A stretch of 64,000 bases of DNA from Gloeomargarita sp. SRBZ-1_bins_9 (GTDB taxonomy: Bacteria > Cyanobacteriota > Cyanobacteriia > Gloeomargaritales > Gloeomargaritaceae), in NCBI GenBank assembly GCA_039794565.1, contig JAUQVX010000004.1, positions 1 to 64,000 on the forward strand, given 5' to 3'. Below the pieces are notes generated by a model. That model was not told the origin of the DNA and ran no database searches. It saw only the letters and a list, made by a program, of their open reading frames with translations. Positions within the stretch are counted from its first letter, which is position 1. Each line of letters begins with the position of its first letter. Both the position numbers and the translations under genes were made by a program. This document shows, piece by piece, positions 47,816 through 57,713 of this stretch.

Positions 47816-48508
47816 TCACCAGGGCAATTGTTCTGCCCACAACCACATCTGCGGATGGAGCCAATACACCAGTACAACAAACACGGCAACTCCCACGTAA
47901 GCTGGACGGATAAATTCAGAGAGCACGAGTTTTTGCTTACCCTCCCAAATGGCCTTGAAAGGGATAACCGATGTCTGTGCTTTTAAGAGAGGGAATTCCT
48001 CAGGATAGCGCTGCCCCCACCGCCGGTCTCCATGCCATACCCCAAACAGGTGATAGGCAATCAAACCCAGGGATGTCACCAGCGTAAAAGAGCTACCAAT
48101 CCACAATGTATGGGCTATACACCACAGGGTTTGCCCCACCATTTGGGGATGACGACAGATGCGCATAATGCCCTGGGTATAAAGATGCACCTGGGGTTTT
48201 TGAATCGCTGTAATCTCCCCGAGATTAAACGTCGCTGGATAGAGAAATAAAAAGGAAATCACGCTGAAAACGGTCACCAGCATTCGTATCCCCGGTACAT
48301 CTTGCACCTGCCATAATTGCACCCCGTCGTAGCGATGCTTCAAAAAGTAGGCCAGCATGGGTACAGCCACCAGTAGGCTCAAACTGGCAAACAGCACCCG
48401 ATACCCCCGCGCCCCCAAAAACTTTTCCCCCGACGGTCGTAAGGCCGCCAACCCACTATGCACGACGGCAAAGCCCAGTAACCACCCCAAAATTATCAGA
48501 TGGGACAT
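47816..48508 (-). CDS. NnrU-family membrane protein
   Basis: A 230-residue integral membrane protein with about six helices. YRVLFASLSLLVAVPML, then GIMRICRHPQMVGQTLWCIAHTL (HPQM motif) and WHGDRRWGQRYPEEF are typical of the NnrU/15-cis-zeta-carotene isomerase (Z-ISO) group, in which a heme b is bound by His residues. In plants the homologue isomerises carotenoid precursors; in cyanobacteria the role is not proven, since CrtH acts there. Start ATG 48508; ctp stop is 6 nt upstream on the same strand. Confidence 0.82.
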   Translation of the reverse strand: MSHLIILGWLLGFAVVHSGLAALRPSGEKFLGARGYRVLFASLSLLVAVPMLAYFLKHRYDGVQLWQVQDVPGIRMLVTVFSVISFLFLYPATFNLGEITAIQKPQVHLYTQGIMRICRHPQMVGQTLWCIAHTLWIGSSFTLVTSLGLIAYHLFGVWHGDRRWGQRYPEEFPLLKAQTSVIPFKAIWEGKQKLVLSEFIRPAYVGVAVFVVLVYWLHPQMWLWAEQLPW

Positions 48509-48514
48509 ACCCGG

Positions 48515-49810
48515 TTAACGCACTGAACCCCGCTGCACGGGCGTTCCCTTGCGTACGATCTCCGTTAGCACATCCAACGCCCGGGCAAATTGGGGGTCTG
48601 CTGGTGTGCCAATGGCCCGATCCCGAATGATTTTTTCCCGCTGCTCATCCGTGAGACTGATTTCCACATCCGGCTTGATGCCCTCTTTGTTAATGTCTCG
48701 GCCACTAGGCGTCAGGTAGCGCGCAATCGTAATCGCCACACCCGAACCGTCCTGTAACTCCCGCACCGACTGCACCAGACCCTTGCCAAAGGTCTTCGTG
48801 CCCACCAGCACCGCCCGGCGATTGTCCTGCAAGGCCCCGGCCAAGATTTCACTGGCGCTGGCCGAACCCCCATCCACAAGAACCACCAAGGGCCGCTGGG
48901 TCAGGGAACGACGGGCCGCCTCATACCGTTCCGCTTCCCCCGCACGGGTCACCGTCGAAACAATCGTTCCTCGGTCTAGCCACATACGGGCAATCTCGAT
49001 ACTCGCTTGCAACAGGCCCCCGGGATTGGACCGCAAATCCAGGATGTAGCCGATCACCCCCTGTTCCTCTAGCTTGCGGATGGCCTGCCGCATATCCTGG
49101 GGCGCATTGGCGTTGAACTGGGTCATGCGGATATAGCCCACCTTCCCCGCCGGCGTCTCCCGCACCTCATGGCGCACCGCGTGTAGCTCAATCCGTTCCC
49201 GTTTCAGGGTAAACGTCAGCAACTGGCCACCTCGCTCGATCAGCAACGTCACCGTCGTGCCCGGTTTACCGCGGATCAGGGACACCGCCTCATTGATGTC
49301 CATGCCCTTGGTACTCCGTCCGTCAATGGCAACAATGTAATCCTGGGCCAAAATCCCCGCTCGCGCCGCCGGGGTATCTTCGATGGGGGCAATCACCACC
49401 AGCCGGTCGGTCTTTTCTTCCTGGGCCAGTTGAATCCCCACCCCATGCAACTCCCCCGACGTATCCATCCGTAAATTGGCGAATTGTTTGGGGTCCATAA
49501 AGCGGGTGTAAGGGTCCCCTAACTTTTCCAGCATCTCCCGGATGGCCTTGTAGGCTTCCTCCCGGCTGCTGTACTCCCGACTGAGGTACTGCTGGCGGAT
49601 TTGCCTCCAGTTGGTCCGGTTAAAGGACGGATCCACGTAGTCCTGGTAAATCAGTTGCCAGACCTCATCCACCAACTGCTTGGGACTTTCTTTCAGGCTG
49701 GCCCAGCTTTGCCTACCTACCCCGGTGGCCAACAGACCCACCACTGCTGTCGCCGTTGCCCCAATGGCTACTCCCCGTGTCCATTGCCGTGACCCGTGCT
49801 GCTGTATCAT
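48515..49810 (-). CDS. ctpA: C-terminal processing protease (S41 family)
   Basis: About 431 residues. N-terminal membrane/signal segment ([20 protein letters not shown]), a PDZ domain ([20 protein letters not shown] to [14 protein letters not shown]), and the protease core with catalytic Ser in [16 protein letters not shown] and Lys in [17 protein letters not shown]. CtpA-type enzymes cleave the C-terminal extension of the D1 protein of photosystem II; CtpB and CtpC paralogues also exist and I cannot tell which this is. Start ATG 49810 overlaps the ispG stop (4 nt, ATGA). Confidence 0.88.
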   Translation of the reverse strand: MIQQHGSRQWTRGVAIGATATAVVGLLATGVGRQSWASLKESPKQLVDEVWQLIYQDYVDPSFNRTNWRQIRQQYLSREYSSREEAYKAIREMLEKLGDPYTRFMDPKQFANLRMDTSGELHGVGIQLAQEEKTDRLVVIAPIEDTPAARAGILAQDYIVAIDGRSTKGMDINEAVSLIRGKPGTTVTLLIERGGQLLTFTLKRERIELHAVRHEVRETPAGKVGYIRMTQFNANAPQDMRQAIRKLEEQGVIGYILDLRSNPGGLLQASIEIARMWLDRGTIVSTVTRAGEAERYEAARRSLTQRPLVVLVDGGSASASEILAGALQDNRRAVLVGTKTFGKGLVQSVRELQDGSGVAITIARYLTPSGRDINKEGIKPDVEISLTDEQREKIIRDRAIGTPADPQFARALDVLTEIVRKGTPVQRGSVR

Positions 49811-51054
49811 GGTGTATCCCCCTCTGTCGCTGTCTCCCTGGGCGGATCGACCCAACGGCCATCCGCTTTGATGAGATTGATCAGTTCGGTGACCCCCTCG
49901 GCTTCAGGAACCCGCTTGATTTCCTCCCGCCCCCGATAAAGGGCGATCACCCCCGGCGTCTTGCCGACGTAACCGTAATCCGCATCCGCCATTTCCCCCG
50001 GCCCGTTGACAATACACCCCATCACGGCAATGTTTAAGCCAGTTAGGTGCTTTGTCGCTTCCCGGACCTTGTGCAAAACCTCCTCCAAATTGAACAACGT
50101 GCGGCCGCAGGAGGGGCAGGCCACGTATTCCACCATCGTCCGGCGCAACCCCAGGGCCTGCAAAATACTGTAGCATACCGGAATTTCCTTTTCCGGGGCC
50201 TCGGTCAAGGACACCCGAATGGTATCACCGATCCCTTCGGCCAGCAGGGTGGCAATCCCCGCCGTGGACTTGATCCGCCCGTACTCCCCGTCGCCGGCTT
50301 CCGTAACCCCCAAGTGAATCGGGTAGTCCATCCCCAGCTCATCCATGCGCTTGACCATCAACCGGTTGGCGGCCAGCATCACCGGCACCCGGGACGCCTT
50401 GAGGGAAATCACCAGATTGCGAAAATCCAACGACTCGCAAATGCGGATAAATTCCAGGGCCGACTCCACCATCCCCTGCGGCGTATCCCCATAGGTAAAC
50501 AGCATCCGCTCCGACAGGGAACCATGGTTGACCCCGATGCGCATGGCCTTGCCTTCTTCCTTAAGAAACTTCACCAGGGGCGCTAGGGTCTCCCGGATTT
50601 TTTCGGCAATTTCATCAAATTCCGCCTGGGTGTATTCCGTGCGGTTGGGCTTGGGTTTCTCAAACACATACAGCCCCGGATTGATGCGCACCTTGTGGAC
50701 GTGTTTGGCCACCTCCAGGGCAATTTTCATACCGTTGTGGTGCACATCGGCCACCAGGGGCACATCCATGTATTCCTTTTGCAGTTTCTTGCGAATCTCG
50801 GCTACAGCGTGGGCATGGGCCAGACTGGGCACCGTCACCCGCACAATTTCACAGCCCATCCGGTGCAGGCGCTCAATCGCCTTGGCCGAGGCCTCCACAT
50901 CCAAGGTGTCTTCGTTAATCATGGACTGGACCACGACCGGATGGTCGCCACCGATGGTCACGTTACCCACCTGCACGGGCCGGGTGCGCCGCCGAGGAAA
51001 GGTGAGGGGTAAATCCGGGTAGGGGGTGGCTACGGATTTGTCCAGGGTCTGCAT
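49807..51054 (-). CDS. ispG: 4-hydroxy-3-methylbut-2-en-1-yl diphosphate synthase
   Basis: A 415-residue [4Fe-4S] enzyme of the non-mevalonate isoprenoid pathway (GcpE), reducing MEcPP to HMBPP with electrons from ferredoxin. Features are [40 protein letters not shown], and the cluster ligands in [17 protein letters not shown] and [18 protein letters not shown]. The size matches the cyanobacterial form. Start ATG 51054. It is translationally coupled to the downstream protease gene. Confidence 0.97.
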   Translation of the reverse strand: MQTLDKSVATPYPDLPLTFPRRRTRPVQVGNVTIGGDHPVVVQSMINEDTLDVEASAKAIERLHRMGCEIVRVTVPSLAHAHAVAEIRKKLQKEYMDVPLVADVHHNGMKIALEVAKHVHKVRINPGLYVFEKPKPNRTEYTQAEFDEIAEKIRETLAPLVKFLKEEGKAMRIGVNHGSLSERMLFTYGDTPQGMVESALEFIRICESLDFRNLVISLKASRVPVMLAANRLMVKRMDELGMDYPIHLGVTEAGDGEYGRIKSTAGIATLLAEGIGDTIRVSLTEAPEKEIPVCYSILQALGLRRTMVEYVACPSCGRTLFNLEEVLHKVREATKHLTGLNIAVMGCIVNGPGEMADADYGYVGKTPGVIALYRGREEIKRVPEAEGVTELINLIKADGRWVDPPRETATEGDTP

Positions 51055-51118
51055 AGGGCTGGGGATGGATACACCGCTTGCCTTCCATTCTAGTGCCTGG
51101 GATGGCGGGGGGGGAAGG

Positions 51119-51493
51119 TCAGGCCTGGTTCAGCTCTAGGATATGGCCGTCCGGGTCCTGGGTAAACAACGCTGCCCGGCCCGAGGTGCTCTTGCGCACG
51201 GGATAACCGGCGTGGATCAGCTCCCGCTCCGCCTGGTGCAAATCGGCAACGGCCAATGCCAAGTGGGGGTTGCGGCCCCAGCGATGGGGATCAGGGCGTT
51301 CGGGATGGGCATGGGGCTGGACAATCAAATGGATTTGCACACCGCCGATTTCATACCAGATACCGGGGAAGTCCAAGCTCCGGGGCACCGGTTGCAGACC
51401 CAACACCCCTTCGTAAAACGCCTGCGCCCGCTTTAGGTCCCGCACGGTGATGGCGGTATGCAAATAGGCGGTGAGTTTCACAGTTCCGGCCAT
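51119..51493 (-). CDS. VOC (glyoxalase/bleomycin-resistance) superfamily protein
   Basis: A 124-residue protein of two beta-alpha-beta-beta-beta units: [20 protein letters not shown] in the first half and [20 protein letters not shown] in the second, ending in [14 protein letters not shown] where Glu would bind metal. This is the common glyoxalase-type fold; the reaction cannot be assigned. The gene follows tlyA by 19 nt and apcF-tlyA by a further 4 nt, so it belongs to the same transcription unit. Confidence 0.88.
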   Translation of the reverse strand: MAGTVKLTAYLHTAITVRDLKRAQAFYEGVLGLQPVPRSLDFPGIWYEIGGVQIHLIVQPHAHPERPDPHRWGRNPHLALAVADLHQAERELIHAGYPVRKSTSGRAALFTQDPDGHILELNQA

Positions 51494-51512
51494 GGCGAGG
51501 GCATTCTTAATT

Positions 51513-52334
51513 TTAGTGACGATCTCCCCCGCTCCGGCTATCCTCTGTAACAACCCGTTGCAGGTGGACCGGCCAGTCTAACGGAGCAGGTGGATGGTCC
51601 AGGCGCAACCACAACAAAAACTCCCGGTTACCAGCAGGTCCCAACAGGGGGGAAGCCGTTAAACCATGCACCTGCCAACCCAAGGTCATGGCCGCCTGGG
51701 CGACGGTTTGAATGGCCTGGGCTTGGGCCTGGGGGGAGCGCACCACGCCGCCTTTACCCACCTGTTGTCGGCCCACCTCAAATTGGGGTTTAACCAAAAT
51801 CACTAACTCCCGCGGGGGCAACAGCAGGTCCCAGACCGCCGGCAGCACCTTGGTCACGGAAATAAACGACAAATCCAACACCCCCAAATCGGGCCAGGGG
51901 TCGCCGGGGGCATAGAGCTGTTCGGGCCGGAGATACCGTAGGTTGGTGCGCTCTAGTACTTTAACGCGGGGGTCTTGCCGCAGGGACCAGGCCACCTGCC
52001 CGTAGCCCACATCCACCCCATACACCCGCCGCGCCCCCGCCTGGAGCAGGCAATCCGTAAATCCACCGCTGGAAATCCCCCCATCCAGGGCCACCCGGTC
52101 GGTCACCTGAATATGGAACGCGCGGAGGGCATGGGCCAATTTCTCCCCACCCCGGGAAACGTAGGGCGACCGAGACTGCACGGTAATTTGGCTATCTACG
52201 GCCACCCAGGCTCCCGGTTTGTCCACCACCTGGTGGTTGACCTGCACCCAACCGGCCTGAATCGCCCGCCGTGCCTGCTCCCGGGTGGGGAAATGGCCTT
52301 GGGCCACCAGCAGGGTATCCAGCCGCTCCTTCAA
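51513..52334 (-). CDS. tlyA: TlyA-family rRNA 2'-O-methyltransferase
   Basis: A 273-residue protein. An S4 RNA-binding domain (RLDTLLVAQGHFPTREQARR, AIQAGWVQVNHQVVDKPG) precedes a FtsJ-like methyltransferase (PYVSRGGEKLAHALRAF, DGGISSGGFTDCLLQAGAR, VLDLSFISVTKVLP, LVKPQFEVGRQQVG). Family members methylate ribose in 16S and 23S rRNA; the old name haemolysin A is historical. It lies 4 nt downstream of apcF. Confidence 0.94.
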   Translation of the reverse strand: MKERLDTLLVAQGHFPTREQARRAIQAGWVQVNHQVVDKPGAWVAVDSQITVQSRSPYVSRGGEKLAHALRAFHIQVTDRVALDGGISSGGFTDCLLQAGARRVYGVDVGYGQVAWSLRQDPRVKVLERTNLRYLRPEQLYAPGDPWPDLGVLDLSFISVTKVLPAVWDLLLPPRELVILVKPQFEVGRQQVGKGGVVRSPQAQAQAIQTVAQAAMTLGWQVHGLTASPLLGPAGNREFLLWLRLDHPPAPLDWPVHLQRVVTEDSRSGGDRH

Positions 52335-52338
52335 GCCC

Positions 52339-52845
52339 CTATACGTCTTGCTCGCTCAAGCCCTGGGCCAGATAGTCAAAGGGTTCGGCGATGAAGTCTC
52401 CGGTGATCCCCGCCTGGGCGGCCATGGCTTGCACCTTTTCCTTAAGAATCTGAATGCCCCGCACCGATGGCCCCAAGGGAACCCCTAAGGAATTATAGGT
52501 CTCCCGCAGCCCCTCCAACACCCGTTCGTCTAGCACATCGTTGTTGCCTGCTACCAAAGCATAGCTGGCATAGCGCAGGAAGTAGTCCATATCCCGCAGG
52601 CAAGTGGCATAGCGACGGGTGGTGTAGGCATTGCCCCCCGGACGAATCAGCTCCGGTTGCTCGGTAAAGAGTTCAGACGCGGCGGCCCGGACAAGATTGG
52701 CGGCTTCGGCGGTAATCATCCGGGCGACCTGGACCCGCGCCATGCCGGTCTGGAAATAGGCCTGTAAAGCATCTATGCCGTTGCGGTCCAAATACCGTCC
52801 GGCTAAGTCATAACGGGCGATTAAACTGGTGATAGCATCTCGCAT
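52339..52845 (-). CDS. apcF: Allophycocyanin beta-18 subunit of the phycobilisome core
   Basis: A 168-residue bilin-binding globin. The sequence RDAITSLIARYDLAGRYLDR and the PELIRPGGNAYTTRRYATCL stretch hold the phycocyanobilin-binding Cys (RYATCLRDMDYFLRYASYAL), and the C-terminal EPFDYLAQGLSEQDV is closest to ApcF rather than ApcB. ApcF sits in the core cylinder beside ApcE and transfers energy to the terminal emitters of photosystem II. The open frame extends upstream to 52884, but ATG 52845 gives the family N-terminus. Co-transcribed with tlyA. Confidence 0.95.
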   Translation of the reverse strand: MRDAITSLIARYDLAGRYLDRNGIDALQAYFQTGMARVQVARMITAEAANLVRAAASELFTEQPELIRPGGNAYTTRRYATCLRDMDYFLRYASYALVAGNNDVLDERVLEGLRETYNSLGVPLGPSVRGIQILKEKVQAMAAQAGITGDFIAEPFDYLAQGLSEQDV

Positions 52846-52951
52846 GGCGTTTTCGGCTTGGGAATCCAGCCAATAGATTACCACGAGAACTGGTTAGGCC
52901 GCCGGTTCGTTGCACTTCTGTAACCATTTGGCCCCCGCTAGCTGGGAAATG

Positions 52952-52994
52952 GTATCTCAGGATACAAACACACCGGGCGATTGCTGCCTAAGAT
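52952..52994 (+). promoter_or_regulatory. NtcA-activated promoter of glnA
   Basis: GTATCTCAGGATAC (52952-52965) is a perfect GTAN8TAC NtcA box. After 23 nt comes TAAGAT (52989-52994), fitting TAN3T. GTAN8TAC-N22-23-TAN3T is the classic class II NtcA promoter, activated under nitrogen limitation with 2-oxoglutarate. The glnA ATG is 42 nt downstream of the -10. Confidence 0.93.
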
Positions 52995-53036
52995 TGGCCC
53001 ATCGTGGACGGAATTGCAAGTTCAGGAGCAGCACTG

Positions 53037-54458
53037 ATGGCAAAGACGGCGGAAGATGTCTTGCGGATGATCCGGGACCAAAACATCCGCATGGTGGACC
53101 TGAAGTTTGTGGACATGCTGGGGGTGTGGCAACACTGTAGTTACGCCAGCGAGCTGATTGACGAGAATACCTTTGCGGTGGGGATGCCCTTCGACGGGTC
53201 GAGTATCCGGGGTTGGAAAAGCATCAACGAATCGGACATGCTCATGCGCCCCGACCCGGCGACGGCCTGGATTGACCCGTTTATGGCCGAACCTACCCTG
53301 AGCATGATCTGCACGATTTGGGAACCCCGTACGGGGAGCACCTACGGGCGTTGTCCGCGGGCCATTGCTCAGCGCGCCGCCGATTACCTGATCAGCACCG
53401 GGATCGGGGATGTGGCCTACTTCGGCCCGGAGGCGGAGTTTTTCGTGTTTGACGATGTGCGCTTTGATCAGCAGGAGTTCGAGTGCTATTATCACGTGGA
53501 CTCCATCGAGGGGCGCTGGAACAGCGGTCGGGTGGAAGAGGGGGGCAACCTGGGCTACAAACCCCGCTATAAGGAGGGCTATTTCCCGGTGGGGCCGACG
53601 GATACCCTCCAGGATTTGCGTACGGAGATGTTGTTGACGATGGCGGCCTGTGGGGTGCCCATTGAAAAACATCACCACGAGGTGGCCACAGGTGGGCAGT
53701 GCGAATTGGGGTTCCGGTTCTCCCCGTTGGTGACGGCGGCAGATTATCTGATGACCTACAAGTATGTGATTAAAAATGTGGCGCGGCGGCGGGGGAAAAC
53801 GGCGACTTTTATGCCCAAGCCCCTGTTCAACGACAACGGGTCGGGGATGCACACCCACCAATCCCTGTGGAAGGACGGCCAGCCTCTGTTCGCTGGGGAT
53901 AAGTACGCCGGGTTGAGTCAAACGGCCTTATGGTATATTGGCGGCCTGCTTAAGCATGCACCGGCGATTTTGGCGTTTACCAATCCCACCACCAATTCCT
54001 ACAAGCGGTTGGTGCCGGGGTTTGAGGCGCCGGTGAACCTGGCCTACTCCCAGGGGAACCGTTCGGCGGCAATTCGCATTCCGGTGACGGGGGATAATCC
54101 TAAGGCCAAGCGGCTGGAGTTCCGTTGTCCGGACGCCATGAGCAACCCTTACCTGGCCTTCTCGGCGATGATGATGGCGGGCCTGGATGGGATCAAAAAC
54201 CAAATTGACCCGGGCGAGCCGCTGGATAAGAACATCTACGAACTGACGCCGGAGGAGTTGGCCCAGATTCCTTCCACACCGGGTTCGCTAGAGGATGCCC
54301 TGGCGGCCCTGGAACAGGACCACGAGTTTCTGCTGGCGGGCGGGGTGTTCTCGGAGGACTTTATCGAGAACTGGATCACCTGGAAGCTGGACAATGAGGT
54401 GAACCCCCTGCGTCTGCGGCCCCATCCCTACGAGTTTGCCCTCTACTACGACGGTTAA
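53037..54458 (+). CDS. glnA: Glutamine synthetase type I
   Basis: A 473-residue enzyme making glutamine from glutamate, ammonia and ATP, the main entry of nitrogen. Motifs: [18 protein letters not shown], the ATP/metal region [35 protein letters not shown], the glutamate-binding [10 protein letters not shown] and [10 protein letters not shown] near the adenylylation Tyr of enterobacterial enzymes, although in cyanobacteria control is by inhibitory peptides (IF7/IF17), not visible here. ATG 53037 has AGGAG upstream. Confidence 0.97.
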   Translation: MAKTAEDVLRMIRDQNIRMVDLKFVDMLGVWQHCSYASELIDENTFAVGMPFDGSSIRGWKSINESDMLMRPDPATAWIDPFMAEPTLSMICTIWEPRTGSTYGRCPRAIAQRAADYLISTGIGDVAYFGPEAEFFVFDDVRFDQQEFECYYHVDSIEGRWNSGRVEEGGNLGYKPRYKEGYFPVGPTDTLQDLRTEMLLTMAACGVPIEKHHHEVATGGQCELGFRFSPLVTAADYLMTYKYVIKNVARRRGKTATFMPKPLFNDNGSGMHTHQSLWKDGQPLFAGDKYAGLSQTALWYIGGLLKHAPAILAFTNPTTNSYKRLVPGFEAPVNLAYSQGNRSAAIRIPVTGDNPKAKRLEFRCPDAMSNPYLAFSAMMMAGLDGIKNQIDPGEPLDKNIYELTPEELAQIPSTPGSLEDALAALEQDHEFLLAGGVFSEDFIENWITWKLDNEVNPLRLRPHPYEFALYYDG

Positions 54459-54499
54459 GGGCCGAGCGTCAGCCGTGATGGCAACCTCCCACAGATGGT

Positions 54500-54524
54500 C
54501 CCCCCTGAGAAGTGGGGGTTTTTT
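54500..54524 (+). terminator. Terminator after glnA
   Basis: CCCCC (54501-54505), loop TGAGAAGT, GGGGG (54514-54518), then TTTTTTG. Forty nt after the glnA stop; ruvA ends shortly beyond on the opposite strand. Confidence 0.75.
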
Positions 54525-54528
54525 GTTC

Positions 54529-55131
54529 TTAGCTCAACAGGCGAATGGCCTGGCGAATCCAGACTTCCGCCTCCTGGGTTTGCTGGCACTGGGGGTCCTG
54601 GGGCAGCTGGGCCAAGGCCTGGGCAATTTCGCTGGGGGTATAGCCGAGGGCACCTAGGGTTAGGGTGATTTCCTCCTGGAGGGCGGGGGGGATGGTGGGG
54701 GTGGTTGTCGTCCCTGACCACTGCTGTAGGGGTTGGCGCAACTCCAGGGTTAGACGCTGGGCGGTCTTGGGGCCGATGCCGGGGGTTTGGCTAAGGAGGG
54801 CGGTGTTGCCGTTGACGATCGCCTGCACCAGTTGGTCCGGCGTCCAGGTGTCCAGCAGCGTCAGGGCCAGTTGGGGACCCACGCCGTTGACCCGCAACAG
54901 GTGCCGGAATAAATCCCGCTCGGTCGGGGTAGCGAAACCGTACAGCCACAGGTGCTCTTCGCGGCATTGGAGATGGGTAAACAGGTGGGCATCCTGGCTG
55001 GGGGTTAGGGTCTGGGCGCACCGTTGCCCCACCTGGACCTCCCAACCTACCCCCTGCACTAGCAAGGTCACCAGCCACCGGCCCGCTGCCGAGTTGACGG
55101 CTAAGACTTGGCCCTGGAGATAACCAATCAT
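54529..55131 (-). CDS. ruvA: Holliday junction DNA helicase subunit RuvA
   Basis: A 200-residue protein that binds the four-way DNA junction and directs the RuvB motor. N-terminal OB fold (IGYLQGQVLAVNSAAGRWLV), two helix-hairpin-helix motifs (LLRVNGVGPQLALTLLDTW; LLSQTPGIGPKTAQRLTLEL) and a C-terminal RuvB-binding domain (ITLTLGALGYTPSEIAQALA). ATG 55131 starts the conserved part and overlaps the cpeT stop codon by 4 nt. Confidence 0.95.
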   Translation of the reverse strand: MIGYLQGQVLAVNSAAGRWLVTLLVQGVGWEVQVGQRCAQTLTPSQDAHLFTHLQCREEHLWLYGFATPTERDLFRHLLRVNGVGPQLALTLLDTWTPDQLVQAIVNGNTALLSQTPGIGPKTAQRLTLELRQPLQQWSGTTTTPTIPPALQEEITLTLGALGYTPSEIAQALAQLPQDPQCQQTQEAEVWIRQAIRLLS

Positions 55132-55685
55132 TCCCGCTTGTGAAATATATACGGTCCCATGAGTGCACCCCACAGGGCTTGGCCGGTTTGGGGGTCGAGG
55201 CCCCGGTCGTAGCTGATAAAGGTGGTGGCATTCACCCGCCAGCCGATGTCCACCTGCCGTTTCTGCCCCTGGTACTCAAATTCACAACGGTGGTTGGGCC
55301 GCAGGTGAGCCCGGAATTCCCCGTTTGTGTAGCTCACATCCAACACACATCCGGGCAAGGGATGGACATCCCCATCCGTCAGATGGATGAGCCGCTCCGG
55401 TTGCCGACCGCAGCCGCGCCAGCGTTCCGGCTCCCGACAGGCGTAATACTGTACGTTGTCGGTACGGAGAACCAGCACCCGTTGCCGGTAAGGTCGATCG
55501 GGGGTCAGGGCATTGGCCTGCTCGATGAATAATGCTGGTTGGCCCTCCACCCCCCGGGGAATGACCCGGTGCCACAACCACAAATGCACATACCAGGCCG
55601 GTTCCGCCAGGGCCTGCGCCCGATTGTCATACCACCCCGGTAACCAGGCCCACAGGGTTTGTAATTCTTGAGTAGAAATACTCAT
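55128..55685 (-). CDS. cpcT: CpeT/CpcT-family chromophore lyase
   Basis: A 185-residue protein of the T-type phycobiliprotein lyases that attach phycocyanobilin to Cys153 of phycocyanin or phycoerythrin beta subunits. Conserved parts are LQTLWAWLPGWYDNRAQALA, RVIPRGVEGQPALFIEQAN and GCVLDVSYTNGEFRAHLRP (fold of a ten-strand beta barrel). No cpcB/cpeB is nearby to show which. Coupled to ruvA (4-nt overlap). Divergent from the histidine kinase gene, 76 nt between starts. Confidence 0.9.
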   Translation of the reverse strand: MSISTQELQTLWAWLPGWYDNRAQALAEPAWYVHLWLWHRVIPRGVEGQPALFIEQANALTPDRPYRQRVLVLRTDNVQYYACREPERWRGCGRQPERLIHLTDGDVHPLPGCVLDVSYTNGEFRAHLRPNHRCEFEYQGQKRQVDIGWRVNATTFISYDRGLDPQTGQALWGALMGPYIFHKRE

Positions 55686-55760
55686 TTTTTAGGGGATGGA
55701 GCCGGAGAGGGGACGAGATCTTCTATCGTTAAAAATACAACGGTGCATGGCCGGTTGGGC

Positions 55761-57713
55761 ATGGAGTTCCTTCCTTCCCTGTTGCAGGATGTACTACAGG
55801 CGCATCCCCATCTGCGGCCCCAAATTTATTTCAAAGCGTCCCTGACGGCCCTGTCCCATGCCATGGAGGACCAGGTCCTGGGGAGCCAGGATGACCCGCT
55901 GGTGATTGCCAATTTTCAAAAGGAGCGTTACTACCGGCAGGAGACCCGGCGCTACCGGCAATTAGCCCAGTACAGTTCCCAGGTGTATGTGTTGGCAGCA
56001 CCGGAGACGGATTTTGCCCAAGTGCGGGAACCCTACGAAACGATTGCCTTTCACCCGGACGATCCCCTAGCCCAGGAGTGGCACCTGGTGGTGATCGGCA
56101 GCCATTACGCCGCCTGTTTGGTGTGCCGGGAACGCCCTAGCGAATCGCCCCTGATGGACCAGGCCCGCCGGTTTGAGGGGATTTGGACGTTTGACCGGGC
56201 GGTGAGCCAGACGGCGGCCCGCTTATTGCTCCAGCGCATCCTCCGCTACCAACCCCAGTTGCAGGGGAAGGTGAACCGGGTGCTGGAGCGCTACACGCTA
56301 ACTACGCCGGCAACGGAGTCCCTGCCCGGCATCCATCCCGGCCCCTTTGTGGAGCGCCTGGTGACCTACCTACAATCCAGCCAGTACAAAATTCTCAAGG
56401 CCTACCGCGCCCTCAGCGATCAGGAACGGCAACAACGGTTGGTCAATGTGATCACCAGCGCCATTCGCCGCACCCTCAACCCGGAAGAAATTTTCCCAAT
56501 TGCCGTGCAGGAGCTGGGCCAGACCTTCCAGGAATGCCGCTGCATTTTGTATCGCTGTCGCTCTCACCATACGTCGGCCCGCATCGAGTATGAGTACACG
56601 GCGCCGGGGGTGCCCCCCTTGAAGGGAGTGGACTGGCCTCTGGGCGACAATCCCCTGTTTCGCTTGGCCATTGGGCGGGATAGGGCCATCGGGTTAAACG
56701 ATGTGGCCACCGCACCGGAGTTGCAGGGGTATGAGGCGTTACGCCAATTGTTGCAGCGGTACCGGGTGCGGTCGTGGCTCATGGCCCCCATTATCCACCA
56801 GGGAATGTTAATGGGGATGCTGGAGTTGCACCACTGCGGCGCCAAGCCCTATCCCTGGCGGGAGGTGGATTTGGCCCTGGTGACGGCGATTGCCAACCAG
56901 GTGGGGCTAGCGGTGGTGCAGGCCCAAGCCTACAAAAGTCTGGAGGAACTCAACCAGCAGTTGGCCGCCCTGGACCGCACCCGCACCAATTTGATTGCCA
57001 TCATCGGCCACGAGTTGCGCACGCCCCTGTCCACCATTCAGGTGTGTTTGGAAAGTTTGGCCACAGAACCGGCAATGCCCCCGGCCATCCGGCAGGAAAT
57101 GCTGAATGCGGCGATGGCGGACGCGGAACGGCTGCACAAGTTGATTCAGGACTTTCTCACCCTGTCGCGCCTGGAAAGCGGGCGGGTGCAGTGGCAAGCG
57201 GAAGCCATCACCCTGTCGGAATGTGTGGAGCTGGCCTTGGCCCAGTTGCGTTCCCATCGCCAGTGCTTGCCCCAGATTCAGGTGGAGTTGCCGGCGGATT
57301 TGCCTCTGTTGCGCACCGATGGGGAAGGGATTGTGGAGGTGCTGGTCAAGCTCCTGGACAACGCTTGCAAATTTACCGGGCCGGAGGGACAGGTGACCAT
57401 CCGGGCGCAGGTGGTGGAGGGGAAGATGCTGGAAGTGGTGGTGGCGGACACGGGGCGGGGCATCGAACCCAGTCAATTGCAGGCCGTTTTTGACCGCTTC
57501 TACCAGGAGGAGGAGGCCCTGCGGCGCACGGTGGGGGGGACCGGCCTGGGTTTGGCCATCTGCCGGCAAATCGTGTCCGGGTTGGGGGGACAAATCTGGG
57601 CGGAATCGGCAGGCCGGGGCAAGGGCAGCAAATTTCACTTCACCATCCCCCTGCGCCCCGATACCAGCGGACCCTCCCTGGCGGAAACTCAACAGACCGG
57701 TTCGGGGGGCTGA
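55761..57713 (+). CDS. DICT-GAF sensor histidine kinase
   Basis: A 650-residue kinase with no obvious membrane helix. Order: DICT sensory domain (about residues 1-190: KASLTALSHAMEDQVLGSQD, WHLVVIGSHYAACLVCRER), GAF domain (230-400), dimerisation/phosphoacceptor region with the H-box IGHELRTPLSTIQ, N-box LLDNACKFTG and ATP-binding VADTGRGIEP and GGTGLGLAICRQIVSGLGG. DICT domains are linked to light or diguanylate cyclase-linked signalling. No response regulator lies next to it. Chosen start ATG 55761. Confidence 0.9.
   Translation: MEFLPSLLQDVLQAHPHLRPQIYFKASLTALSHAMEDQVLGSQDDPLVIANFQKERYYRQETRRYRQLAQYSSQVYVLAAPETDFAQVREPYETIAFHPDDPLAQEWHLVVIGSHYAACLVCRERPSESPLMDQARRFEGIWTFDRAVSQTAARLLLQRILRYQPQLQGKVNRVLERYTLTTPATESLPGIHPGPFVERLVTYLQSSQYKILKAYRALSDQERQQRLVNVITSAIRRTLNPEEIFPIAVQELGQTFQECRCILYRCRSHHTSARIEYEYTAPGVPPLKGVDWPLGDNPLFRLAIGRDRAIGLNDVATAPELQGYEALRQLLQRYRVRSWLMAPIIHQGMLMGMLELHHCGAKPYPWREVDLALVTAIANQVGLAVVQAQAYKSLEELNQQLAALDRTRTNLIAIIGHELRTPLSTIQVCLESLATEPAMPPAIRQEMLNAAMADAERLHKLIQDFLTLSRLESGRVQWQAEAITLSECVELALAQLRSHRQCLPQIQVELPADLPLLRTDGEGIVEVLVKLLDNACKFTGPEGQVTIRAQVVEGKMLEVVVADTGRGIEPSQLQAVFDRFYQEEEALRRTVGGTGLGLAICRQIVSGLGGQIWAESAGRGKGSKFHFTIPLRPDTSGPSLAETQQTGSGG

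Noticed and set aside
52918-52934. GTAN8GCC-like sequence (GTAACCATTTGGCC) before glnA
   Set aside because: Does not end in TAC and lies outside the usual distance; the perfect NtcA box 34 nt downstream explains the promoter.
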